A stretch of DNA of 64,000 nucleotides, taken from positions 95,935-159,934 of the IMG/VR virus record IMGVR_UViG_3300007734_000760. One strand, given 5' to 3'. The stretch comes from a virus. The position numbers and the translations under genes are program-made. The notes below the pieces were generated by a model. The model did no database searches and was not told where the DNA came from. It saw only the letters and a program-made list of their open reading frames with translations. Of this stretch, positions 24,773-34,477 are shown piece by piece; the stretch's first letter is position 1; each line of letters begins with the position of its first letter.

Positions 24773-25671
24773 TATCTATCTAAATTAATTATAATATTCA
24801 TATCTGTAGTGTGTGATGAAAGTAGTGGCTTAGCTAATTTAGCTACAGCTAATAACTCTTGATTATCATTATATAAACCTACTGTTGTAACATATGGTGC
24901 AAAAAATGATCCAGTAGTATAATCATATACTGTACTGCCTGATAGTAATGATAAATTATAACTTAAATTAAATTCATTTTCACGTATGTTACATTTATAT
25001 TGAGTTTCATATATAGTATATGTACTAGCAAAAGACATAGTAACTGTAGATTGATTTATGAATCCATTTATAAGAGAACTACTATAAGTAGAATTAGTTA
25101 AAACTATAACCCCATGAGAATAAATAATATCTCCTACATTAATGTTAATTGAACTAGATGTGTATATTATATTACCTTCTCCATCATCTGAAATACTGCC
25201 GCTTAATGAGGTCATATTAAAACTTAAAGGACGAATTTGTTCTCCAAACAGTGTTGTAGGAATAGATATTACTCCTATTTGATTATTTGAACCTGTAGGA
25301 ATATATCTTGATGAAGTTAAGGTTGATTGTAAATAATTTTCATAACTTGGTTGTTGATTATTTGCTTGAATTAAAATTCCATTAACATCTATTGTTAATG
25401 TTGCTTCACTACCTAAACTAGAAGATAAATAATTAGAATAATATAATTCTTTAATTGAGTTATATATTAGTCTTTGATATGAACCACTATTTATAAATCC
25501 AGTTGTCGGATCAGTTACTAAACTAAATAGTCCAGTAATGTTTGTACCTGTAAATCTATCAATACCAGCATATGAAGTTGTAAATTCACTACCACTAAAA
25601 GTAAAATTTTTATTTACTCCAAAGGGTGTGACAATTAAGTCAGATGATAAAAATTGTTTGAATACACTCAT
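24772..25671 (-). CDS. Tail/baseplate-associated structural protein (paralogue 1)
   Basis: A 299-residue Ser/Thr/Tyr/Gly-rich beta protein (SGSEFTTSYAGIDRFTGTNI). Its C-terminus, TVGLYNDNQELLAVAKLAKP then LLSSHTTDMNIIINLD, aligns with that of 25683..26705, so the two are paralogues. Composition and position just after the giant tail protein cluster suggest a tail-tip or fibre-attachment protein. No known domain by eye. Confidence 0.65.
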   Translation of the reverse strand: MSVFKQFLSSDLIVTPFGVNKNFTFSGSEFTTSYAGIDRFTGTNITGLFSLVTDPTTGFINSGSYQRLIYNSIKELYYSNYLSSSLGSEATLTIDVNGILIQANNQQPSYENYLQSTLTSSRYIPTGSNNQIGVISIPTTLFGEQIRPLSFNMTSLSGSISDDGEGNIIYTSSSININVGDIIYSHGVIVLTNSTYSSSLINGFINQSTVTMSFASTYTIYETQYKCNIRENEFNLSYNLSLLSGSTVYDYTTGSFFAPYVTTVGLYNDNQELLAVAKLAKPLLSSHTTDMNIIINLDR

Positions 25672-25682
25672 TCATTATTAAC

Positions 25683-26705
25683 TTAGAAATCTAATTTAAC
25701 TCTTAAAAGCATTTCTTTAGTAAAATCTTTTTTAAGTGGTTTTGACAATTTAGCTACAGCTAATAATTCATTATTATCGTTATATAATCCTACAGTAGTA
25801 ATAAATGTTTGAGGATTATTTATAAAACTGTCGTATAATACAGATCCATTACTTCCAGATATAAAACTTGGATTTTCTGAATAATTAAATTCTGAGTTAC
25901 GAGCACGAATAAAAACAAAATCTGATGTTAAAGTTTCTTGAGAATTTAAAGAAAAAGAAGCTCCACTTTGAATAGCAGTAAGTAACTTTCTATTATTTAA
26001 TCCTGGAGAGTTAAAACTTTGACTTACAGATAAAACTATGCCTCCACCTGCTACTGTTGTTGCTAAAGCAGATGAATTTAATATTAATGTACTAATATCT
26101 GGTAAAAAATATCCGTATGAACCTGAATTAAAACTAAAACCGTTAGCATTTAATGCTGAGTATTTTATACCTCCAGCTGAACCACTTATTAAGTTATATA
26201 CTCTACCTGAATCTGTGAATACATTAGTAGAAGTATATTGAGAATCATCAATTAATAATATTGAATTAGATCCAGATGTTAATCTTAATCTTAGTGAACC
26301 TGGAAATAAACTTTCTTTATATCTATTTCTTTCTAAACTAATAACATGAAAATTTGACTGAGTAACATTACCAAATACAAAATTAGCATTTTCGTCTCCT
26401 AAAGTTAAACTTCTATATTGACCATATATTGTTCTAGATGGGGAAGAGCCAGACACTGCACTATCATAAAAATAACTTCCGCTTCCTGCTTTATCTCCAT
26501 AAGCTATGTCAAACTGTATTTCAGCGTTTGAAAGAAGTGATTCAGTATTATATACATTTAAATAATACGCTCCTGCTTCTGTTTGTTCTTGTATTGCAGA
26601 TGTATAAAATGTAGTTAAGGTTGGAATGTATCCAGTCCATAATGTAGAAGTAATACTATCTGATGATAGTAATAAATCTTCGGGGTCTAATCTTTTAAAT
26701 GACAT
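25683..26705 (-). CDS. Tail/baseplate-associated structural protein (paralogue 2)
   Basis: A 340-residue beta-rich protein. It begins MSFKRLDPEDLLLSSDSITS and has Gly/Ser-rich repeats, e.g. SGSNSILLIDDSQYTSTNVF. The last 37 residues, TVGLYNDNNELLAVAKLSKP plus LKKDFTKEMLLRVKLDF, match the end of the neighbouring gene product. Both probably share a C-terminal docking domain. Operon position between 26729 and 24772 with 11-23 nt spacers. Confidence 0.65.
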   Translation of the reverse strand: MSFKRLDPEDLLLSSDSITSTLWTGYIPTLTTFYTSAIQEQTEAGAYYLNVYNTESLLSNAEIQFDIAYGDKAGSGSYFYDSAVSGSSPSRTIYGQYRSLTLGDENANFVFGNVTQSNFHVISLERNRYKESLFPGSLRLRLTSGSNSILLIDDSQYTSTNVFTDSGRVYNLISGSAGGIKYSALNANGFSFNSGSYGYFLPDISTLILNSSALATTVAGGGIVLSVSQSFNSPGLNNRKLLTAIQSGASFSLNSQETLTSDFVFIRARNSEFNYSENPSFISGSNGSVLYDSFINNPQTFITTVGLYNDNNELLAVAKLSKPLKKDFTKEMLLRVKLDF

Positions 26706-26728
26706 TTTTTATATTTTAGTTTTTAATT

Positions 26729-27397
26729 TTAAACTTTTGTAACAGTGATAGGTATTACTAATCTAGCACCACTGTCTCTTCCTACTACTATTAAAGAAGC
26801 AAATATTTTAGCACCTACTCCAGCTCCGTTTCCAAATAAAGTATTAATTGAAGTTGCTGTTAAGTTAATTGTAGTACCTACTACTGTTTTAGAAACATTA
26901 GTTCCAAGTGTAGTAGTTTGATTATTTAATGATTGAGCGGAAGTTGTATTAACTCCTGTTGCAGAAAAATTACTTAATAATCTAATATCTGAAACTGTTG
27001 CAGTGTATCCTGAGGCTTCATTTGTTGTGTTGTTACCTAAATAATTTAAAGTTTGAGGAGTTATAGCTAATGAAGCTCCTTGCTTTAAAGTAATCGCTGC
27101 ATAACCTAAATCTAAAATAGGTAGCTTTGATGTTCCACGAGGTAATGTAGCTAATTTATACTTCATTACTTGATTTTCATCTGGGAAAGCTTCTAGTAAA
27201 GGCATATTATCAATTGCTTGACCATAATAAGCTGAGCCAGATGGATGATTTGGATTATACATTGTGTAATCAATTTCATCATCTGCTAAAGCAAATTGAG
27301 TAATTTTAAATGAACCGTCGCCTTTAGCTAATAATTCACGACCTTTTTTTGTTAATATTGCGTCAATAGTTATGACAGAGTTATTTAAGTATCCCAT
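26729..27397 (-). CDS. Phage virion structural protein
   Basis: A 222-residue protein with the N-terminal signature MGYLNNSVITIDAILTKKGR and LLAKGDGSFKITQFALADDE (residues 21-40) followed by IDY. I recognise this opening as recurrent in virion proteins of large marine phages. The rest is a Thr/Asn/Ala-rich beta region. The exact 14-mer ATATTTATAATAAA lies upstream at 27410. Tail location is inferred from neighbours. Confidence 0.65.
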   Translation of the reverse strand: MGYLNNSVITIDAILTKKGRELLAKGDGSFKITQFALADDEIDYTMYNPNHPSGSAYYGQAIDNMPLLEAFPDENQVMKYKLATLPRGTSKLPILDLGYAAITLKQGASLAITPQTLNYLGNNTTNEASGYTATVSDIRLLSNFSATGVNTTSAQSLNNQTTTLGTNVSKTVVGTTINLTATSINTLFGNGAGVGAKIFASLIVVGRDSGARLVIPITVTKV

Positions 27398-27409
27398 TTT
27401 ATGTTAATT

Positions 27410-27423
27410 TTTATTATAAATAT
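27410..27423 (-). promoter_or_regulatory. Putative late promoter motif ATATTTATAATAAA
   Basis: Identical 14-mer as at 9481, 18872 and 44772. It sits between the giant tail gene and 26729..27397, so the downstream tail genes can be transcribed independently of the giant gene. Confidence 0.5.
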
Positions 27424-27424
27424 A

Positions 27425-30400
27425 TTAAGTTTTAGGTCTATTTCCAAAGTTTTGAGTTATATAATCTAAGTTATTTTGAATAAATGGTAAAACTGTTGGG
27501 GTTGTGAAATTACCTTGTGAGTTTATATTTTGAGGAATTTTATCTATAAGTACACCTCCTCCATTTTTATTATCTTTCCATAATAAAGCTGATATAAGAG
27601 GATATTGATCAGAACCAATATACACTGTTGAATCAAATTTACCATTAGCTGTAGGGACAACACAGTATAAACTTAAATTATTAGATTGTATACTAGAACT
27701 TATAATTTTAAAAACTGAACGATTTCCAGTTACAGAATTAACAGTAGTAGAAGCAGAAATAATTTGACTATTTATTATTGTTGTTAGAGTAGTAGATGGA
27801 GATATTGATATTGGGTATGTAAAAGAACCAGTGTATAAAGTTAAATACCATGATTCCCCACTTAATATAGATTCACTTATATCTGTTGCAAACTGAATAG
27901 TTGGGCTTATAGTACCTAATATATATGAATTATTTTGAGTAGTTATATTAGCTACACTACCTATTGTAGATACTTTAATCACATTTGAACCTGACTCTAT
28001 AATAAGAGGTGACACAGATTTATCTCCGTTGTTAAATGGAATAGTTGGAGACCACACATTATAACTAGTTGGAGATGCAAAACCTTTAGCTTTTAAAGTA
28101 AAAGGTAAATTATTAAAAGAAGCATTATAGTATGACGCTTTTAATAAATCATTATTTTTAATTTTTTCTTTAATAAAAGTAAAAACAGGATTTGACGATG
28201 CTATAGTCACAGCACTAGATGTAGTATCAGTATTAATTATTTGATTAACATTAATTTTACTAAGAAAAGGTAATTCATATGGAGTATTTATTGAACTAAA
28301 TTCATAAATTAAAGTATCATAATTATCTGCTACACTTTGATTTTTTGAAGGATATAAATAAAGTCCTCCACTAGTTTTTGTTTGTAATTTATTTACTTGT
28401 ACTATTGATGAAGTATTAAAATTGTCAGATGAGTTTCTACTTCCATTGTACCTTGGATAAATATGTCTTTTCGCTTGATAATAAAAATCTTTAACATCAG
28501 CTTTTTTAGCTGATCCTGAAAGAAGCTGTTTAAAATATTCACTATTAATTGTGTTGTAACTATTATATTCTACTTTTTGATAGTTTTTACTTGCTTCCAT
28601 TTTATCTATGCTGCCGTATAAAACATCATAGTTTGTACCTTCAAAAGGTTGAGGAAGAAATGGTGATAAAAGTATTGAATTAGAATTAGGAGCTTGTGAG
28701 GCGCTTAAAGGATTAATAGTTAAAACAGCTAGTGATGCTGAAATAGGTACTACATTAGCGTTAGGGCAGCCTATTAAAACAAAATAACTGTCTCCATATT
28801 TTGGATTAGTATCAATAACTTTAACATTAAAACTACCAGTTTGATAATCAAATGCGAGAGGTGCAAACTCTTGAATTGTACTTACTAATTCAGCATTAGG
28901 CTGATTTTGTAAACCGTTGCCGCCTCCTCCTGTTATAACATCAAATGAAAGAGCACTTTTACCAGCAGTGACATAATTATATTTCCATATAGAAACTGTC
29001 CCAGTCCATTTATTAGGACTGCTTATATTATTAGTGGTAAGCAAACCGCTTGCTGTAATAGCTATAGGTATGTTTATATAGTCTTTTATTGTATATATAC
29101 TAGCTGTGACATTAATAGCTGGGTTATTAGGATTATCAAAAGATCCAGTATAATATCCTCTTGGGTCAACTTGAGCCGCAGAACTACTAAGTGTAAATAT
29201 AATAGGTGCTGAGTCTCCAACAGTAGTACCTGTACCACCAGTAAAAGGAGTAAAATTTGTACCTTTAATATTTCCAGATGCTGATAAGTTATAGTCTAAA
29301 ATATTATTATCTAGACTATAGTTTGTTAGATTTTTTTTAATTGTAAGTACAAAATAATTTATAAATTCGTTTTTATAAATTACATCATATGTTATTACTT
29401 GAGCGTTTGTATAAAAAACCTTTAATGTTTGTAAATATCTTAAACTAAGTGTATTATTTACTCCGTTTTTATCTTGTTTACTAATTAATATTTTGCTGTA
29501 CTCGTTTGTAGTTGATGTAATGTCTAAAGTAAAAATCATTTTACCTAAGTCAGTGGCTGTGACAAAATATGTTCTGTAATCAAATAACGGAATGTCATAA
29601 TAAAATTTTAAATCATAATCAAAAGATTTAGGCAACTCATGATCAAAAGGATTAGCAGCTGTTAAACTTTGAGTAGATACTGTTAAAATAGATCCTTTAA
29701 ATTCACCGGTAAAGAGTTCTACTAGATCTGTATGGAAAAATGTACTTAATCCTAAAGGACCATTATTTAGTTCTGTCCATCTTTGAGCTACATTTACTGC
29801 CCCTGGATATGAATTTGTTGTAATATAACTACCAGAACGTCCATCTAAATAAGGAAACATTCCTCCTGGACCTCCAGAAAACTCATATAATATTGATCCT
29901 GAGTAGTTACTAGGAAACGATTTAAAAGAGCTTGTATAGTTTTGAGTTTGAAGCTCATGTTCTATTTGAGCAGGTGAATATCTATTTCTTTCTAATAAAT
30001 GTTGTTTTATTACAACCCCAGATGCTAAATTAGTTCTAGCTGGAGTAAAATCTTTAATTAATTTAAATAATGAATTATCAAAATATTTAATTAAACGAAC
30101 ATAATCAAGCGTATTATAACTACTAGAATATTTTAAAAAATAATCATCTCTAATCTTATTAAAATCAGGATAAAAAGTAGTATTTTTGTTAACTAATTGT
30201 CTAGGATCACCAATATAATCACCAATATTAAAATAACCTAATTGAGTTGAAATATCATTATTTATTTCATTTTGTGGAGAAAAAGCTACTTCTACATAAT
30301 TAGTATCACGAGTATAGCTTTCACTTACTATATAGTTTTGTTGTAATGATCTATTAGTAGATAAAACGTTTCCTGTTGGTAATGTATTATTTTTTATTTT

Positions 30401-32977
30401 TACTTTATTAGAAACAATATTTTTAATACCTGCAGGAAATTGATCTAAGTATATTATTTCTGTATTAGGTAAAAATGAATAAGAACCACTTAATGTATAA
30501 GCATTAGTTCCTAATGTTGTTGCTGGGGCTTTAGGATGAATTGAGTTTCTAGTTGAACCACTAATATCTAATAAACTACCTAATGGAGCTCTAAATATTA
30601 ATGAATTATAAGATGATTGAGAACCACTTAATTGATTTGATTCAATTGAATAAGGATTCATTACATAATCATCAAATACGCTTTGACTTATTTGAGTACT
30701 ATAAAATCTTAATTCTTGAAATGATCCTGAAAATGGAGTATATGTTTTTCCTACTATGGTTTTATTAGTAGGATATGATAAATAAAAATTACTTGCTAAT
30801 GCTGAGTCAATCCAATATCCTCCTCCTAATACACTACTTGATGCTTGAAAACCTATTTTGTTTCCATCATATCCAGAATATATTTTATTTTTAGTGTATA
30901 AACTACTAGTATTATTATTAGTAGTAACTAATACTGACCACCAATCTTTATTAAAAAAAGGTAAATAAATACTAGCTGAGACATTATTTTTGTCTATTAA
31001 TTTTAAAGTACCATACTGGTTATTTGTATCAGGAATAGAACTATCATATGAACCACTAGTATATCCACTTCCGCTATATTCTAAAACTACGTTAAAAAAT
31101 GAACCAGAAAATGAAGCTAAAGATTGACTAAAACTAGAAGTAACAGGAATGCCTGTTGATTTAAATCTAAATTCAATTGAACTTAATGAAGAACTATTTA
31201 TACCTAATGGTATACTTTTTATTAAATAACCTGAACTAGTTGTAAAAAATTCATAATTAAATTGATTTTGAAATTGATCCCAATCATTAGTATTAATTTT
31301 ATTTTTACCTCCAAATTCACTTATTCTAAGAATAGTATCAGGAATGCCATAAATATTAATCAATAATCTTAAACCTTCTATTGTGCCTTTTTTCTTATAT
31401 AATAAAGGTAAATTATGATAAATGCGTTTATAAAGTTCTGTGTTAACATCATCTAATGGAATAATACTATTAGAAGCAGTAACATAGTTTGTAATTAATT
31501 CACTTCCTGTAGGAGGAAGTAATCCTAAATTAGAAGTAATACCTAAAAATGAAGAATATAAGTCTGTTGTAGAAAAATTATTTTGATAAATCTTAATTCC
31601 AAAATCTCTTAAAATATCAGATATTACATCTTTTGATGTGTTATAATTTATTCTATTATCTGAATTGTATTTGTTAGTTACTTCACCATAATATAGATAT
31701 AAAGTATCAAAATGTTGACCTAACATTTCAATAAATAATTCGTATTGAGCGTTATTTGGATCTTCTCTTAAATATAAAGGAATGTTATTTATTAACGCAT
31801 CTTTATTTTCTGAATCGTATAAAGAAGCTGAAACTAATTGAGTTATTAAAAACGCATTGCCTAATGAAGAGGTAGTAGCATAATTAATATATGGTTGTAA
31901 TGTGTTAGATTTAGGCCAAGAAGTACTACCTGAATTGTAATATAAATGGTATTCGTATCCATCTAATCCCTCTTCTATTTCTTTAATTTTATTTAAAAAT
32001 ACATTTTGACTAGAAGATAAATAATAATTAGAAGAACCATTTGAAGAACTTATATATTGTCTATTATATTGTTCAAGTAAAGATAACTTATAATAAAAGT
32101 TTTCTAATCTAGTTTCAGCTGAGGAAAAATGAATAAAGTTATTATAATCTGTATAATCTATATTTAATCTAATTGATTTATTATTTAATATATTATTTAA
32201 CTGATTAGATAAAGAAGAAGATTTTGTACTTTGGAGTGTGTTATAATTAGTATATAAAGTAGAATTATTAATTTTATCTTTTGTAAAAATATTAAAGTTA
32301 GGACCTTTAATTTGAGTAATATTTAAATTATTTTCAAATACAGATATTAGTTCTATAAAGTTAGCTATAGAATCAGCTAATTTTATCCCACTCCAAAATT
32401 CAGAATTTATGTCAAACTGTTGAGGTAAAGGTTCATATAATTTAATTAATAAATCTGTTCCATCTAATAATATATTGTTAGCTATAATTAGATCGTTTTC
32501 TCCAAAGTTTAAATAAAAATCAGGAAAATAATTTGTATTATTATATTTATTTACAAAATCATTATATCCACTTATAATAAAAGAAGGATTTAATACATTA
32601 GAAGATATTCTTAATTCAGTTCTATCTGAACTTATAAGTGATATGTAATAAGTATTATCAATTGAAGAATTAAGAATAGGTTCAAAAAAATGATATAAAA
32701 CATAATATTGACCTTCATTAAAATTATATTTTTCTAAATCTGCTTTAAAATCTAAAACTACATCATTATTTAAAGTAGTATATTCTTTAAAATCATAATT
32801 AGAAAAAACAATATTTTTATTGTAATCTAAAACATGATATTCAATTTTATTAATATCGGGGTTGAATATAATGTCACTTATATTAAATGAAGATATTAAT
32901 GTACTATCATTAGTTTGATAGTTTTGAAATTCTAAAGTGTCTGCGTCAACAGATTGTATATTAATTATATTATCCAT
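27425..32977 (-). CDS. Giant tail/baseplate protein with LamG-like region
   Basis: At 1850 residues this is the largest gene in the window. Near residue 530 the block LPLLYKKKGTIEGLRLLINI with YGIPDTILRISEFGGK resembles the tail-protein-I type segment of contractile tail baseplates. Around 700-770 there is a concanavalin/LamG-like region (YTPFSGSFQELRFYSTQISQ, then SVFDDYVMNP). The rest is Ser/Thr/Asn/Tyr-rich beta structure with many SGS turns. A fused baseplate-plus-receptor-binding protein is plausible. It begins one base overlapping the 32977..33339 gene. No frameshift seen. Confidence 0.75.
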   Translation of the reverse strand: MDNIINIQSVDADTLEFQNYQTNDSTLISSFNISDIIFNPDINKIEYHVLDYNKNIVFSNYDFKEYTTLNNDVVLDFKADLEKYNFNEGQYYVLYHFFEPILNSSIDNTYYISLISSDRTELRISSNVLNPSFIISGYNDFVNKYNNTNYFPDFYLNFGENDLIIANNILLDGTDLLIKLYEPLPQQFDINSEFWSGIKLADSIANFIELISVFENNLNITQIKGPNFNIFTKDKINNSTLYTNYNTLQSTKSSSLSNQLNNILNNKSIRLNIDYTDYNNFIHFSSAETRLENFYYKLSLLEQYNRQYISSSNGSSNYYLSSSQNVFLNKIKEIEEGLDGYEYHLYYNSGSTSWPKSNTLQPYINYATTSSLGNAFLITQLVSASLYDSENKDALINNIPLYLREDPNNAQYELFIEMLGQHFDTLYLYYGEVTNKYNSDNRINYNTSKDVISDILRDFGIKIYQNNFSTTDLYSSFLGITSNLGLLPPTGSELITNYVTASNSIIPLDDVNTELYKRIYHNLPLLYKKKGTIEGLRLLINIYGIPDTILRISEFGGKNKINTNDWDQFQNQFNYEFFTTSSGYLIKSIPLGINSSSLSSIEFRFKSTGIPVTSSFSQSLASFSGSFFNVVLEYSGSGYTSGSYDSSIPDTNNQYGTLKLIDKNNVSASIYLPFFNKDWWSVLVTTNNNTSSLYTKNKIYSGYDGNKIGFQASSSVLGGGYWIDSALASNFYLSYPTNKTIVGKTYTPFSGSFQELRFYSTQISQSVFDDYVMNPYSIESNQLSGSQSSYNSLIFRAPLGSLLDISGSTRNSIHPKAPATTLGTNAYTLSGSYSFLPNTEIIYLDQFPAGIKNIVSNKVKIKNNTLPTGNVLSTNRSLQQNYIVSESYTRDTNYVEVAFSPQNEINNDISTQLGYFNIGDYIGDPRQLVNKNTTFYPDFNKIRDDYFLKYSSSYNTLDYVRLIKYFDNSLFKLIKDFTPARTNLASGVVIKQHLLERNRYSPAQIEHELQTQNYTSSFKSFPSNYSGSILYEFSGGPGGMFPYLDGRSGSYITTNSYPGAVNVAQRWTELNNGPLGLSTFFHTDLVELFTGEFKGSILTVSTQSLTAANPFDHELPKSFDYDLKFYYDIPLFDYRTYFVTATDLGKMIFTLDITSTTNEYSKILISKQDKNGVNNTLSLRYLQTLKVFYTNAQVITYDVIYKNEFINYFVLTIKKNLTNYSLDNNILDYNLSASGNIKGTNFTPFTGGTGTTVGDSAPIIFTLSSSAAQVDPRGYYTGSFDNPNNPAINVTASIYTIKDYINIPIAITASGLLTTNNISSPNKWTGTVSIWKYNYVTAGKSALSFDVITGGGGNGLQNQPNAELVSTIQEFAPLAFDYQTGSFNVKVIDTNPKYGDSYFVLIGCPNANVVPISASLAVLTINPLSASQAPNSNSILLSPFLPQPFEGTNYDVLYGSIDKMEASKNYQKVEYNSYNTINSEYFKQLLSGSAKKADVKDFYYQAKRHIYPRYNGSRNSSDNFNTSSIVQVNKLQTKTSGGLYLYPSKNQSVADNYDTLIYEFSSINTPYELPFLSKINVNQIINTDTTSSAVTIASSNPVFTFIKEKIKNNDLLKASYYNASFNNLPFTLKAKGFASPTSYNVWSPTIPFNNGDKSVSPLIIESGSNVIKVSTIGSVANITTQNNSYILGTISPTIQFATDISESILSGESWYLTLYTGSFTYPISISPSTTLTTIINSQIISASTTVNSVTGNRSVFKIISSSIQSNNLSLYCVVPTANGKFDSTVYIGSDQYPLISALLWKDNKNGGGVLIDKIPQNINSQGNFTTPTVLPFIQNNLDYITQNFGNRPKT

Positions 32978-33339
32978 TATGTTGGAACTTTAGGTATTGT
33001 AGATTTAATAGTATTTACTAATTGTAATTGTAATTGTAAGTTTTCATTTCTTAAAACAGTAACTTCATCTAAAAGAGCTTTAGCTCCATCATCAATAAAT
33101 TTGTAATCAGCAAATTCACTACTTGTTTTTATAAGATAAGCATGAGAATTAATATCTCCAAATTTTGGAATATCAAAAAATAACTTTTGGTATTGAGCAA
33201 AAAATTCAGAAACCTGATCTACAACAGGAACTTCAGGTGGGATTATTATAGGAGCTACTAATTCTTTAAAAGAAGTATCAATTATTTTTGTATACTGTCT
33301 TTTTTCGTATACAGTTTTATTTAAATTTATTTTATCCAT
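32977..33339 (-). CDS. Small structural protein with C-terminal coiled coil
   Basis: A 120-residue protein. It has VAPIIIPPEVPVVDQVSEFF in the middle and ends with a coiled-coil-like run, DEVTVLRNENLQLQLQLVNT. It overlaps the DNRLRE-like gene by 8 nt and the giant protein by 1 nt. Probably a small trimeric or linker part of the tail. No family recognised. Confidence 0.6.
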   Translation of the reverse strand: MDKINLNKTVYEKRQYTKIIDTSFKELVAPIIIPPEVPVVDQVSEFFAQYQKLFFDIPKFGDINSHAYLIKTSSEFADYKFIDDGAKALLDEVTVLRNENLQLQLQLVNTIKSTIPKVPT

Positions 33340-34468
33340 TTATTACTTTAAAATAATAATCATCATCTAATATTAATGTTTCTCCATTAATTAAAGTTTT
33401 AACTAATATCTTATAATATCTTTCAGGTTCAAGACCATTCATGTATATTTTAATATAATTGCCTTCACTATCTGCACTTATTTTAGTATAAACTGTGTCA
33501 AAATCAATTATAAACTCATTAGTATCTAAATCTTTTACAGCATAGTAAGAAGATGTAGGCAAGTAATAATTAGAAATATAAAATGAACTTGTTTGGAATG
33601 TACGAACAGGATATTGAGGACGCACATTTAATTTAAATTTTTTTATACTATTTTGATTAAAAAATCCTTCATTATTAGGCAATGTAATAACTATTTGTGA
33701 AGAAGTAATAAATGTATTTGTACTAGAACCTGTATTAAAAATATAATCATTCCATCTAAATTCTAATTGTGGAGGATAAATAGTATGAGTATCTACTGAA
33801 AATAAACTCATGTTAGGTTCAACTGATCCGCTTTGGTTGTATTCTAAACTTGAACTCCATTTTAAGATAACTCCATAATTATTAATACTTGATGAATACC
33901 AAGATTTAACTATATCAGTAATATCAGTATTAACATCTTTAATGCTTCTAATATTAAAAGATTGGGTTACATTATATTTTAATCCAGTTGAAGAGCCTGT
34001 GTACCAAACTCCTCCTCCAGGATTTGAAGTTTTAAATGAAGCTGTTACATAAGCACCAAATGAAGATGTAGCCCATTTATTTCCCCCACTAAATGTAGTC
34101 CAAGTCCAGCTTGTTCCATTTTGGGTTTCAGGTATGTTATCTGATTTTCCAGTTCCGTTTTCCCAATCTTGAGCTAAAGGATGAATAAATAAAGTTGAAT
34201 TATTAATTACTCCTGTAGTTTTAGCATTAAATAATCTAAGATTAGATTGCCACTGAGAGCTACTTACTAAATCATTTAATACATCTGATATTTCAGTAGA
34301 ATCAAAAGATATTAATGTTCTAGCTATTTCTGCGGTTGATATAAAAATTGGGTCTGAGTAGTATGTTTTGTTGTAAATCTCAAGTATAGAATCTAATCCT
34401 GAATTTTTGTCAGGATATAAAGAATATAATGTTGTATCTTTATTTGGAAATAGTTTATAAATAGCCAT
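33332..34468 (-). CDS. DNRLRE-like tail protein
   Basis: A 378-residue protein. The N-terminus, MAIYKLFPNKDTTLYSLYPD then NSGLDSILEI and ARTLISFD, fits the DNRLRE-type beta-sandwich. A Trp/Gly-rich block WENGTGKSDN ... GTSWTWTTFSGGNKW supports it. Such domains appear in surface and tail proteins, possibly for binding or stability. It follows the gp6-like gene with a 9-nt gap, so it is a likely tail-periphery component. Confidence 0.65.
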   Translation of the reverse strand: MAIYKLFPNKDTTLYSLYPDKNSGLDSILEIYNKTYYSDPIFISTAEIARTLISFDSTEISDVLNDLVSSSQWQSNLRLFNAKTTGVINNSTLFIHPLAQDWENGTGKSDNIPETQNGTSWTWTTFSGGNKWATSSFGAYVTASFKTSNPGGGVWYTGSSTGLKYNVTQSFNIRSIKDVNTDITDIVKSWYSSSINNYGVILKWSSSLEYNQSGSVEPNMSLFSVDTHTIYPPQLEFRWNDYIFNTGSSTNTFITSSQIVITLPNNEGFFNQNSIKKFKLNVRPQYPVRTFQTSSFYISNYYLPTSSYYAVKDLDTNEFIIDFDTVYTKISADSEGNYIKIYMNGLEPERYYKILVKTLINGETLILDDDYYFKVING

Positions 34469-34477
34469 TGTATATTT

